In this document: piece after piece, positions 53,266 through 61,608 of the stretch
Position numbering within the stretch: the first letter of the stretch is position 1
How the letters are laid out: each line of letters begins with the position of its first letter
From: Parvularcula dongshanensis
GTDB taxonomy: Bacteria; Pseudomonadota; Alphaproteobacteria; Caulobacterales; Parvularculaceae
DNA: 64,000 bases
Assembly: GCF_014199615.1 (NCBI RefSeq)
Contig: NZ_JACHOB010000003.1
Coordinates: 186,001-250,000 of the forward strand
Reading direction: 5' to 3'
Notes under the pieces: generated by a model
What the model was told of the DNA's origin: nothing
Databases searched by the model: none
What the model saw: only the letters and a program-made list of their open reading frames with translations
Translations under genes and position numbers: made by a program

Positions 53266-53981
53266 AGGCCATCATCCTCAGCGCCGGACGCGGCTCGCGC
53301 CTTCTGCCTCTGACCGCGGCGCGGCCGAAGTGCCTGCTCGACGTCGGCGGCGTCACCGTAGTGCGGCATCAGATCGGCGCGCTCGCGAGGGCAGGGGTGG
53401 ACGATATCACCGTCATCACCGGCTTCCTGCCCCACCTCGTCGAGGAGGACGTGGCGCGTCACGGGACGAATGCGGACGTGCGCTGCCAGTTCAATCCGTT
53501 CTATCAGATCGCGGACAACCTCGCCTCGTGCTGGATGGCGCGGGGGCGGATGACGAGCGACTTCCTCCTCATCAACGGCGATACGCTGTTCGAAGACGCG
53601 CTGCTCGAACGCGTCCTCTCCGCGCCGCCCGCCGCCGTGTCCGTCACCGTCGACAAGAAGGCCGCCTACGACGAGGACGACATGAAGGTGACGCTGCGCG
53701 GCACGCAGCTCATGGGCATCGGCAAGACGCTCAACCACTCCGAGACCGACGCCGAGTCGATCGGCATGCTGCGCTTCATGGGGGACGGGCCGCGCGTCTT
53801 CACCGATCGCCTCGAAGCGATGATGCGCAGCCCCGAGGGCGTGCGCTCCTGGTTCCTGAAGGCGATCGACGGGCTCGCGAAGTCCGGGATCACCGTCGAG
53901 ACCTGCTCGATCGAGGGCTGCACCTGGTCCGAGCTCGACACGCCGGAGGACTACGAGGCCGTCCGCTCCCTGTTCGGCTGA
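53262..53981 (+). CDS. LicC-like sugar/choline-phosphate nucleotidyltransferase
   Basis: A 239-residue single-domain nucleotidyltransferase. It starts MKAIILSAGRGSRLLPLTAA, a complete GxGxR(L) pyrophosphorylase loop, then RPKCLLDVGGVTVVRHQIGAL with the Lys-Cys-Leu-Leu motif, DDITVITGF, and LLINGDTLF with the metal Asp. Such proteins activate phosphocholine, phosphoethanolamine or sugar phosphates with CTP/NTP. It likely makes the CDP-alcohol used by the upstream phosphatidyltransferase; the alcohol is unknown. It is the last gene of the unit and converges with an MFS gene 1 bp away. Confidence 0.88.
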   Translation: MKAIILSAGRGSRLLPLTAARPKCLLDVGGVTVVRHQIGALARAGVDDITVITGFLPHLVEEDVARHGTNADVRCQFNPFYQIADNLASCWMARGRMTSDFLLINGDTLFEDALLERVLSAPPAAVSVTVDKKAAYDEDDMKVTLRGTQLMGIGKTLNHSETDAESIGMLRFMGDGPRVFTDRLEAMMRSPEGVRSWFLKAIDGLAKSGITVETCSIEGCTWSELDTPEDYEAVRSLFG

Positions 53982-53982
53982 C

Positions 53983-55197
53983 TCAGGCCGTTGCGGGCGC
54001 CTGCTGCCGGGCGACCACGGCACGCGTCGCGAAGACGAGGCTCGCGCAGGCCGCCGCGCACCACAGCGCCATGCCGTAGAGCTGCGCTTCGTAGGGCACG
54101 CCGAAGTCGAGGAGCGGACCGACGAGCCCCGGGCCGATCGCCGTCGCCACGACCATGCCGGAGCTTACGAGCGCGCGGACCCCGCCGAGGTAGCGCGTGC
54201 CGTAGACCTCAGGCCAGAGCGCGCCGAACAGCGTCGAGGAGAGGCCGTAGGAGACCCCGAGCAGCGCCATGAAGACGAAGACGCCCGCCGCGCTGTGCGT
54301 CACCGCGACCGCGATGCAAGCGCTCGCGAGGGGCAGGAGGAAGAAGGGCAGGATCCTTACCGCGCCGAATCGGTCGACCAGCCGTCCGCAGACGAGCGCG
54401 AAGATGACGGTGAGCGCCGCCTTCACCGGGAAGGCGAGGGCGAAGACCGCCGGGTCGAGACCCCGGATCTCCGCCAGCGTGCCGAGGTAGAAGAAGATCG
54501 TCGTGCCGATGAAGGGCGGGGCGAGGACGCCCGTCAGCAGGAGGTAGAAGAGCGGGTCGCGCGCGACCTCACCTTGCGTCCAGCTTCGCACCGGCGAGAC
54601 CGCCGCCGCCTCCTCGTTTCGGGGCGCGCGCTCCTTGCGGAGGAGACCGGTGATGAGCGGCAGCGCGAGGATGAGGACCGCCGCCGAGCCGAGCCAGATG
54701 CCGCGGAAGCCGTAGGCCGCCGCGAGCGCGACGCTCAGCGCGGGCAGGATCGCCTCGCCGCCCTGATAGCCGAGGACGACGAGCGAGGTCGCGCGCCCCC
54801 GGCTCGCCGCGAACCAGCGGCCGGTCTCGGTCAGCGCGATGTGGCTCATCATGCCCTGGCCGAGGAGGCGCAGGAGGAAGAGCGCGAGGACCAGGAGCGC
54901 GACGTTCGGCGCGTAGGCGAGGAGGACGCAGGCCCCTGCGAGCGCAGGCATGGTGAAGGCCGTCACCCGCCATCCCGGCGCGACGTCGAGGACGCGGCCC
55001 AAGAAGGGCAGGGTGGCGGCGCTGCCGAGCGTCGCGGTCATGTAGAGGAGACCGAGCCCGCCGTCGGAGAGCGAGAAGTGCGCCCTGATCTCCGCGCTCG
55101 ACAGACCGATGAAGAAGGTCTGCCCGAACGACGAGAACATGGTGAGGAGGAAGCCGCCGAAGAGCCAGCGGAGGTTCTGACGGATGAAGGTAAGCAC
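53983..55197 (-). CDS. MFS transporter
   Basis: A 404-residue major facilitator with 12 helices. GTG at 55197 gives VLTFIRQNLRWLFGGFLLTM; longer frames have no plausible N-terminus. FIGLSSAEIRAHFSLSDGGLG and GRVLDVAPGWRV are the helix 1-3 motifs, and GRLVDRFGAVRILP sits between helices 8 and 9. Similar proteins are annotated as oxalate/formate-like antiporters or simply MFS; the substrate cannot be inferred. It converges with the nucleotidyltransferase operon and is divergent from the PQQ-dehydrogenase-like gene. Confidence 0.88.
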   Translation of the reverse strand: MLTFIRQNLRWLFGGFLLTMFSSFGQTFFIGLSSAEIRAHFSLSDGGLGLLYMTATLGSAATLPFLGRVLDVAPGWRVTAFTMPALAGACVLLAYAPNVALLVLALFLLRLLGQGMMSHIALTETGRWFAASRGRATSLVVLGYQGGEAILPALSVALAAAYGFRGIWLGSAAVLILALPLITGLLRKERAPRNEEAAAVSPVRSWTQGEVARDPLFYLLLTGVLAPPFIGTTIFFYLGTLAEIRGLDPAVFALAFPVKAALTVIFALVCGRLVDRFGAVRILPFFLLPLASACIAVAVTHSAAGVFVFMALLGVSYGLSSTLFGALWPEVYGTRYLGGVRALVSSGMVVATAIGPGLVGPLLDFGVPYEAQLYGMALWCAAACASLVFATRAVVARQQAPATA

Positions 55198-55311
55198 GGG
55201 CTGGCTTTGCGCTGCGGTGCAGCATCTGTGAACCCCTCGGTTCCCGAATTGAAACGCCCAGCGTTCACAGGCGTTAGAGGAGGAACCGAACCCGCTTCCG
55301 CAGGTAACCTT

Positions 55312-57195
55312 ATGACCCGTTCCGCCCTCCTCGCCGCCCTCGCAGCGACCGCCGCTTGGCCTGCCTTCGCCGCCGCTCAGCAGGACACGGTGCGAGGGCT
55401 CGACCGGGAGCAGCCCGTGCCGAAGGTCTCCGAGCAGTTGAAGGATCAGAAGACCGCGGACGTGACCGTCGTCGGGCACGTCCTCAAGCCGAAATCCGTC
55501 GAGCCGAGCGCGAAGGGCATGGAGCGCCTCGCCCTGCCCGAAGGGTTCACGATCGACGTCTTCGCCGAGGACCTCGTCAACCCGCGCATGATCCGCGTCG
55601 CGGACGACGGCACCGTCTACGTCACGCGCAGAGAGGTCGGCGACGTTCTGATGCTGCGTGACGAGGACGGCGACGGGAAGGCGGACAGCCAGAAGGTCGT
55701 CGCGTCCCGTCCGATGATGCACGGCATCGAGATCGACGGCGACGACGTGTACCTCATGACCGTATCAGAGCTGTTCCACGCGACGAGGAACGAGGACGGC
55801 ACGTTCGGCGAGCTCGAACGCCTGATCGACGACCTGCCCGAAGGCGGTCAGCACGCGAACCGCATGGTGGTGAGGGGCGGGGACGGGAACCTCTACGTCT
55901 CGGTCGGCTCGACCTGCAACGCCTGCGACGAGACGAACCCCGAGAACGCGACGATCCTTCAGGTGAAGCCGGACGGCTCTTCGCGGAAGATCTACGCTTC
56001 GGGCCTCCGCAACACGATCGGCTACGGCTTCTCGCCCGACACCGGAGAGCTCTACGGCTTCGACCACGGCATCGACTGGCTCGGCGACGACGAGCAGCCA
56101 GAAGAGATCAACAAGATCGAAGAGGGGGCGAAGTACGGCTGGCCCTACGTCTACGGCGATCAGATGACGAACCCGCAGGACGAGCCCTCGGGCGGGATCA
56201 CCGCCGAGGAGTGGGCGGCGCAGAGTCATGGGCCGATCGGGCTCTACACGCCGCACTCCGCCCCGATGCAGCTCGCCTTCTACGACGGCGAAGCGTTCCC
56301 CGAGGACTATCGCGGCGACGCCTTCGTCGCCATGCGCGGCTCGTGGAACCGCCTGCCGCCCTCGGGCTACGAGGTCGTGCGCCTCGACTTCGAAAACGGC
56401 GAGCCCGTGGGCATCGAGCCCTTCTTGTCAGGCTTCGTCTACGAGGACGAGGAGAGCCCGTCCGGCTGGTCGCAGATGGGCCGCCTTTGCGGCCTCGCGC
56501 AGGGACCGGACGGCGCGCTCTACCTTTCGGACGACACGAACGGGGTGATCTACAAGATCGCCTATGACGGCGAAGGGGCGGGGCGTGAGGCGCCGCGCAT
56601 GACCAACGCTGAGCGGGTGACGAACGGCCTCATCACCGCCGCGGCACCGGACCCCACGCCGCAGAAGGTCGCGAAGCTGTCGAGCGAGCAGGTGAAGGCG
56701 AAGGGCAAGCTGCAGGTCAGCTCGGCCGACTTCTCCGAGGGCGGCGCCATTGACGAGAACCAGGCCGCCGAGGGCGACAACGCCTCGCCCGCCGTCTCGT
56801 GGGAAGGCGCGCCCAAGAAGACTAGGAGCTTTGCCCTTCTGATGGAGGACCCGGACGCGCCCGAGGACGCGCCGATCATTCACTGGGTCGCCTACGACAT
56901 CCCAGCGGACGTCACGAGCCTGCCCGAAGGCCTGTCCGGCGCGCCCGCCGTCGAGGTGCCCGCGAAGTTCTATCAGGGTGCGAACGACAACGGCTCGACC
57001 GGCTATTACGGCCCGCGCCCGCCTGAAGGTCAGACGCACAGCTACCACGTCCAGGTCTACGCGCTCGACAAGGAGCTGGGCTTGCCGCACGGCGCGACGA
57101 GGCAGCAGGTCGTCGAGGCGATGAAGGGCCACGTGTTGGCGATGGGCGAGACGGTCGGAAGCTACACGCGGCCTGCGGAAGGGCAGGGGGACTGA
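55312..57195 (+). CDS. PQQ-dependent sugar dehydrogenase-like propeller fused to a YbhB/PEBP domain
   Basis: A 627-residue secreted protein. The signal peptide is MTRSALLAALAATAAWPAFA. Residues about 65-420 form a six-bladed propeller like soluble aldose/L-sorbosone dehydrogenases: LALPEGFTIDVFAEDLVNPR, ANRMVVRGGDGNLYVSVGS, ASGLRNTIGYGF, GFDHGIDWLGDD and GAKYGWPYVYGD. Residues about 463-622 are a phosphatidylethanolamine-binding (YbhB/YbcL) domain with MEDPDAPE, IIHWVAYDIP and GYYGPRPPEGQTHSYHV. The two halves are read in one frame. PQQ synthesis genes are not in the window, so activity depends on PQQ made elsewhere or taken up. ATG 55312 is preceded by AGGAGGAA about 30 nt upstream and GCAGG nearer. 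Confidence 0.9.
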   Translation: MTRSALLAALAATAAWPAFAAAQQDTVRGLDREQPVPKVSEQLKDQKTADVTVVGHVLKPKSVEPSAKGMERLALPEGFTIDVFAEDLVNPRMIRVADDGTVYVTRREVGDVLMLRDEDGDGKADSQKVVASRPMMHGIEIDGDDVYLMTVSELFHATRNEDGTFGELERLIDDLPEGGQHANRMVVRGGDGNLYVSVGSTCNACDETNPENATILQVKPDGSSRKIYASGLRNTIGYGFSPDTGELYGFDHGIDWLGDDEQPEEINKIEEGAKYGWPYVYGDQMTNPQDEPSGGITAEEWAAQSHGPIGLYTPHSAPMQLAFYDGEAFPEDYRGDAFVAMRGSWNRLPPSGYEVVRLDFENGEPVGIEPFLSGFVYEDEESPSGWSQMGRLCGLAQGPDGALYLSDDTNGVIYKIAYDGEGAGREAPRMTNAERVTNGLITAAAPDPTPQKVAKLSSEQVKAKGKLQVSSADFSEGGAIDENQAAEGDNASPAVSWEGAPKKTRSFALLMEDPDAPEDAPIIHWVAYDIPADVTSLPEGLSGAPAVEVPAKFYQGANDNGSTGYYGPRPPEGQTHSYHVQVYALDKELGLPHGATRQQVVEAMKGHVLAMGETVGSYTRPAEGQGD

Positions 57196-57201
57196 TCCGG
57201 C

Positions 57202-57894
57202 CTAGGGCAGTCCCGTCAGTGCGCTGACGGTGAGCCGTCCCTGCCGGTCCCAGTCGAGCTGCCGGTGTTCGCCCTGCAAGACGGGCAGCGGCACGGCGCG
57301 GGGACGGAAGAGGACGACGTTGGTGCCGCCGGGCGCTCTGACGCTGTCGTAGATCAGGCCGTCCTCGCCAGGCTCCGCCCGCGGCCAGCGCCGCTGCGCC
57401 GCGAAGCCTTGCGGCAAGGCGTAGTCGTCAGGCGCGTAGAGGTCTTCGGGTCCGCCCCTGACATCGAGAAGCTCCGCGTCGAGCGTCGTGGCCAAGCCGC
57501 GAAGCTGGATCGTGTTCGGGAAGCCGCCCTCCGACGCGCGCAGGCGGCGCTCGTTGTGATAGGCCGCTTCGCTGACCGCCGTTTCCTCTTCGGTCGCGGC
57601 GTACCAGGCGCCGAGTTCGGGCCCGTTGAACCGGCCGCCCGTCTCAGCCGTGTAGATGAAGGCCGCCACGACCCAGGTCGCGCCGTCGCCAGGCTCGGGC
57701 AGCGAGCCTTCCGGCAGGACCGCGAGCCGCCGGGCAGGGTCGGCGAGGCGGGCGTTGGTCGCAGCTTCCAGCTCGAAGGCGAGCCGCTGTTCTTCCTCGG
57801 TGTCGTAGAGGCCGTCGAAGACATCGACCGGCGGGTAGCGGCTGTCGATGTAGCGGTAGACGGGGCCTGAGAGGCGGGAGCGGGCCTCGCTCAC
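57202..57894 (-). CDS. RES-domain toxin (NAD-degrading type)
   Basis: A 230-residue RES-domain protein. Conserved features include the initial RYIDSRYPP region, TGGRFNGPELGAWYAATEEETAVSEAAYH (start of the RES core; Arg and Tyr/Glu residues line the active site) and a C-terminal ALPQGFAAQRR with YDSVRAPGGTNVVLF. RES toxins such as MbcT deplete NAD+. Start is GTG at 57894, overlapping the antitoxin stop (GTGA), giving the usual antitoxin-toxin order. Confidence 0.85.
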   Translation of the reverse strand: MSEARSRLSGPVYRYIDSRYPPVDVFDGLYDTEEEQRLAFELEAATNARLADPARRLAVLPEGSLPEPGDGATWVVAAFIYTAETGGRFNGPELGAWYAATEEETAVSEAAYHNERRLRASEGGFPNTIQLRGLATTLDAELLDVRGGPEDLYAPDDYALPQGFAAQRRWPRAEPGEDGLIYDSVRAPGGTNVVLFRPRAVPLPVLQGEHRQLDWDRQGRLTVSALTGLP

Positions 57895-58343
57895 CGACCG
57901 CCGCGCCAGGCGTCGAGGTAGGCGCGCGTCCGGTGCAGCGCGAAGAGGCCGCCCTGCATCATGACCTCGATCGGCGCGTGGCCGCCGAAGGGCAGGTCGG
58001 TGTTCGCCGCCTTCAGCCAGCGAAGCCCCGCCTCGTCGCGCGCGAAGATCGTCTTGAGCCCCTTCTCGATGCCGAGGCAGAGGGAGACACGCTCCATCTG
58101 ATCGCGCGTCAGCTCGACCGTGCCCCCGGCCTCCGCCGCCTTGCGCCAGCGGTGATAGGTCGGGCGGGAGACGTCGCCCAGAAGCGCGCGCTGCTCGTCG
58201 ATCGAGAGGCCCCACCGCTCGCAGAGCCGCGCGAAGAGCTTGATCGCCCCGGCCCCGCCCGCACGGCGGCGCACGGGGTCGGTCAGGATCGTGTCCGGCG
58301 GCGTGACCGGGCGAAGCGGCAGCGGCGAGATAGGCTGAAGCAT
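57891..58343 (-). CDS. Xre/MbcA/ParS-type antitoxin
   Basis: A 150-residue antitoxin for the RES toxin. An N-terminal helix-turn-helix-like region (LFARLCERWGLSIDEQRALL, SRPTYHRWRKAAEA) is followed by the toxin-binding DUF2384 domain (ERVSLCLGIEKGLKTIFARD, LRWLKAANTDLPFGGHAPIE). ATG 58343 is chosen because GAGG lies 5 nt upstream and a promoter lies just before it; an in-frame ATG at 58382 would put the -10 box inside the gene. It may repress its own promoter. Confidence 0.88.
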   Translation of the reverse strand: MLQPISPLPLRPVTPPDTILTDPVRRRAGGAGAIKLFARLCERWGLSIDEQRALLGDVSRPTYHRWRKAAEAGGTVELTRDQMERVSLCLGIEKGLKTIFARDEAGLRWLKAANTDLPFGGHAPIEVMMQGGLFALHRTRAYLDAWRGGR

Positions 58344-58368
58344 CGTGACCTCAAATGATCTCTTGCGT

Positions 58369-58398
58369 ATCATATGAGACATAGCGGGTAGAATGCAA
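58369..58398 (-). promoter_or_regulatory. Sigma-70 promoter and operator of the RES-Xre toxin-antitoxin pair
   Basis: On the minus strand TTGCAT (-35, 58398-58393) and TATGAT (-10, 58374-58369) are separated by 18 bp. The -10 box lies within TCATATGA, a perfect 8-bp palindrome, and a related half-site (GATCATTTGA) follows; these are candidate antitoxin-binding operators. The spacing to the ATG leaves a leader of about 20 nt. Confidence 0.55.
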
Positions 58399-58427
58399 GG
58401 GGCTCGGGAACGATACGGAGCAGCCCG

Positions 58428-59021
58428 CTAACGCAGCATCTCCAGGCTCAAGCCGCCCGCCAACACGATCAAGGTCGAGCCGACCGCGAGGTTGAAGACC
58501 CGCATCGCCGCCGGGCGGCTCAGCACCCGGCGCATAGACCGGCCCGCGAGTGCCCAGCTGCCAACGCCGATCAAGCATAGGACGAAGTAGAGCACCGTGA
58601 AGACGCCGAGCCGGGGCAGGTCGCCTGCGAGCTGAAACAAAGAGACGGCGGCGAGGCAGGCAGCCCAAGCCTTCGGGTTGATCCATTGCAGCACCGCGCC
58701 CTGCCAGAAGCGGGGCAGGCTCGGCTTCGCCTCATCGAGGCCGCTCGGCGCGGTCGCGATCTTGATCCCGAAGTAGACGATGACGAGCGCCCCAGCGGCG
58801 CCCATCACGCGCTGCCAGCCGTCGCCGAAGCCGAAGAGGAGGTTCGCCGCGAGGCCGACCGCGAGGAGGAGGGAGGTGAAGCCGATGGTCGATCCGAGGA
58901 CGAAGGGGAAGGCGCTGCGCGGGCCGTGATGCAGCCCGGCGGCGAGGGTGATCATGTTCACCGGTCCGGGCGAGATCGACATGGTCAGGGCGAACGCCCC
59001 CATCGCGAGCAGGTTGGTCAT
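58428..59021 (-). CDS. LysE-family amino-acid exporter
   Basis: A 197-residue inner-membrane protein of the LysE/RhtB family with about six helices. The N-terminal ALTMSISPGPVNMITLAAGL and GPRSAFPFVLGSTIGF are the family signature (the SPGP motif), and LQWINPKAWAACLAAVSLF follows mid-protein. It exports an amino acid or related metabolite; the substrate is unknown. It is divergent from a LysR-type regulator gene (86 bp between starts), which probably controls it. Confidence 0.92.
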   Translation of the reverse strand: MTNLLAMGAFALTMSISPGPVNMITLAAGLHHGPRSAFPFVLGSTIGFTSLLLAVGLAANLLFGFGDGWQRVMGAAGALVIVYFGIKIATAPSGLDEAKPSLPRFWQGAVLQWINPKAWAACLAAVSLFQLAGDLPRLGVFTVLYFVLCLIGVGSWALAGRSMRRVLSRPAAMRVFNLAVGSTLIVLAGGLSLEMLR

Positions 59022-59107
59022 GGCGGGTCTCCTTCCGACCCGACCTATCGCGCCGCCAGGCGTTCGATTATCCCGTCCTTATCGATTTCACTGTTCGATG
59101 GGGCCGT

Positions 59108-59989
59108 ATGATGCTCGACCGCCTGAAAGCGCTGACGACCTTCGCTGCGATCCTGGAGGAGGGCTCGTTCCGCGGCGCCGCGCGACGGCTCGGAATCACG
59201 CCCTCGACCGTGAGCTATCACGTCGGCGAGCTGGAAGCGTTCCTGGGCGCGCCTCTCCTGCGCCGGAGCACGCGCAGGCTCGCGCCGACCGAGCTGGGCC
59301 TCGAGGTCGGGCGGGAGGCCAAGACGATCCTCGCGGCGGCGGAGAGCGCTCTGGGCGCAGCCGGAAGGGCGGGCGGACAGTTGAGGGGGACGCTCTCGCT
59401 GACGATGACCTCGGCCCTCATCGGGGCAGGCATCGCCGAGCGTATCGCCGCCTTCGTGCAAGCGCACCCGCAGGCGCGGTTCCGGCTCGACGTCTCGGAC
59501 GCCGCAGCGGACCTCGTCGGCGAACGCTACGACCTCGCTCTTCGCGCCGGGACGCTGGCGGACAGCGCGCTCAAGTCGCGGCGGATCGGCGCCGTCGAGC
59601 GCGTGATCGTCCGCGCACCCGCTTACCGCACGCCGCCCGGGGCGGGGCCGGACCGTCTCGACTGGATCATGCTCGAGAGCATGCCGCCCAAGCGGCGCCT
59701 GACCTCACCAGCGGGCGACGAGGTGGAGGTCGAGCCGAAGGCCGTCACGACCGTCGGCAGCCTCGAGGCGATGATCGAGCTTTGCGTCGCGGGCATCGGC
59801 ATCGCGACGCCGCCGCGCCACCGGGTGGCGGGCGAACTCGCTGCCGGGACGCTGACCGAGGCGCTGCCGGGCTGGTCGATCCCGCCCATCGACCTCTACG
59901 CCGTCTGGCCAGCCGCGAAGACGGAGTCCCCTCTGCGCAGGGCGTTTCTCGACGAGGCGCTGCGGTCCTGGTCGCCGCCGAAGCGGTAG
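59108..59989 (+). CDS. LysR-family transcriptional regulator
   Basis: A 293-residue regulator. The winged helix-turn-helix is EEGSFRGAARRLGITPSTVS followed by YHVGELEAFLG (about 18-48), and residues 90-290 form the ligand-binding domain (LTMTSALIGAGIAERIAAFV, GERYDLALRAGTLADSALKS), most like the AaeR/DsdC-type LTTR subgroup that regulates a divergent gene. ATG 59108 is followed immediately by a second ATG. It most likely regulates the divergent lysE gene. It converges with prfC, 8 bp away. Confidence 0.93.
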   Translation: MMLDRLKALTTFAAILEEGSFRGAARRLGITPSTVSYHVGELEAFLGAPLLRRSTRRLAPTELGLEVGREAKTILAAAESALGAAGRAGGQLRGTLSLTMTSALIGAGIAERIAAFVQAHPQARFRLDVSDAAADLVGERYDLALRAGTLADSALKSRRIGAVERVIVRAPAYRTPPGAGPDRLDWIMLESMPPKRRLTSPAGDEVEVEPKAVTTVGSLEAMIELCVAGIGIATPPRHRVAGELAAGTLTEALPGWSIPPIDLYAVWPAAKTESPLRRAFLDEALRSWSPPKR

Positions 59990-59997
59990 GGTGCGGG

Positions 59998-61605
59998 TCA
60001 GCCCCGCTCCTTCGTCTTGGCGAAGCTGAGCTTGGTCCAGTCGTCGGTCACCCGGCCGAGGTCCCAGGCGCTCGGCGCGAGGTAGACGGGGTCGCCGTCG
60101 CGGTCGTCGGCGATGCGGGCGGGGTACTTCTTGAGGAAGTCCGCCATCGCCTTCTGGTCGTCCGACGACACCCACCGCACGGTCTCGCACGGCGCGGGGT
60201 CGAAGCCTGCGGTGACGCCGTACTCAGCCGAGAGGCGGGAGAGGAGGACGTCGAGCTGCAATTGCCCGACGACGCCGACCACCGTGCCGCTGCCAGAGCG
60301 CGGGAAGAAGATCTGCGTCACGCCCTCCTCGGCGAGGTCATGCAGCGCGCGGTTCAGCTGCTTCGCCTTCAGGGGGTCGTCGAGCCGCACCTTGCGCAGG
60401 ATCTCGGGCGCGAAGTCCGGGATGCCAGTGAAGCGGGTCTCGGTCCCCTCGTAGAGCGTGTCGCCCACGCGCAGCGTGCCGTGGTTCGGGATGCCGATGA
60501 TGTCGCCGGCGAAGGCTTCCTCGGCCAACTCCCGTTCCCGTGCGAAGAAGAAGATCGGGTTCTGGACGGCGAGCGGCTTGCCGGTGCGCGACTGCTTCAG
60601 CTTCATGCCGCGCGTGAACTTGCCCGAGCAGAGGCGGGTGAAGGCGATGCGGTCCCGGTGGTTCGGGTCCATGTTCGCCTGGACCTTGAAGACGAAGCCT
60701 GAGACGCGGTCCTCGTCGGGCTGCACGGGCGCGGGGGCCGCAGGCTGGGTCCGCGGCGGGGGCGCGAGACGGCTCAGCAGGTTCAGAAGCTCCGGCACGC
60801 AGAAGTCCTTGAGCGCGCTGCCGAAGACGACCGGGGAGAGGTGCCCGTCTCGGTAGGACTGCCCGTCCACGGGCGGGTAGGCGGCCTCGGACAGCGCGAC
60901 CTCTTCGCGGGCCTGTTCGAGGACGGACGGATCGACGAGCTTCTCGATGGCCGGATCGTCCAGGCTCTCGAAGCTCCGCCCGCCATCCGCCGTGCCGCTC
61001 TCGCCCTGCGGGCGGATCAGGCGGTTCCCGACCATGTCCCAGCAGCCTTGGAACTGCGTCCCCGAGCCGAGCGCCCAGGTGACGGGCGACAGGTCGAGCG
61101 CCAGCGTCTCGCCGATCTCGTCGAGGAGGCTGAAGGGGTCGCGCGCCTCGCGGTCGACCTTGTTGATGAAGACCGTGATCGGCACATCGCGCAGGCGGCA
61201 GACCTCGAGCAGCTTCAGGGTCTGGCTCTCGATGCCCTTGGCGGCGTCGATCACCATGACCGCCGAGTCGACGGCCGTCAGCGTGCGGTAGGTGTCTTCG
61301 GAGAAGTCCTGGTGCCCCGGCGTGTCGAGGAGGTTGAAGGTGGTCTCGCCCGCCTCGAACGTCATAACGGAGGAAGTGATGGAGATGCCGCGCTTCTGCT
61401 CGACCTCCATCCAGTCCGACTGCGTCCGACGCCGCTCGCCCCTCGCCTTGACCTGACCCGCCATGCGCAGCGCGCCGCCCGCGACGAGCAAGCGCTCGGT
61501 CAGCGTCGTCTTGCCCGCGTCCGGGTGGGCGATGATGGCGAAGGTGCGCCTGCGCATCCACTCAGGGGTGACGGCGTCCTTGGCGATTGGAAGCGATCCG
61601 TCCAC
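59998..61605 (-). CDS. prfC: Peptide chain release factor 3
   Basis: Translational GTPase that recycles RF1/RF2 after termination. The 535-residue protein has G1 AHPDAGKTTL (about 25-34), the G2 region RGISITSS, G3 DTPGHQDFSEDT and G4 NKVD, followed by two beta-barrel domains and a C-terminal domain ending YLAPSAWDLGRV. Length and order match the family. ATG 61605 gives MDGSLPIAKDAVTPEWMRRR. It follows topA by 3 bp on the same strand, so the two may be cotranscribed. Confidence 0.97.
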   Translation of the reverse strand: MDGSLPIAKDAVTPEWMRRRTFAIIAHPDAGKTTLTERLLVAGGALRMAGQVKARGERRRTQSDWMEVEQKRGISITSSVMTFEAGETTFNLLDTPGHQDFSEDTYRTLTAVDSAVMVIDAAKGIESQTLKLLEVCRLRDVPITVFINKVDREARDPFSLLDEIGETLALDLSPVTWALGSGTQFQGCWDMVGNRLIRPQGESGTADGGRSFESLDDPAIEKLVDPSVLEQAREEVALSEAAYPPVDGQSYRDGHLSPVVFGSALKDFCVPELLNLLSRLAPPPRTQPAAPAPVQPDEDRVSGFVFKVQANMDPNHRDRIAFTRLCSGKFTRGMKLKQSRTGKPLAVQNPIFFFARERELAEEAFAGDIIGIPNHGTLRVGDTLYEGTETRFTGIPDFAPEILRKVRLDDPLKAKQLNRALHDLAEEGVTQIFFPRSGSGTVVGVVGQLQLDVLLSRLSAEYGVTAGFDPAPCETVRWVSSDDQKAMADFLKKYPARIADDRDGDPVYLAPSAWDLGRVTDDWTKLSFAKTKERG

Positions 61606-61608
61606 GGC

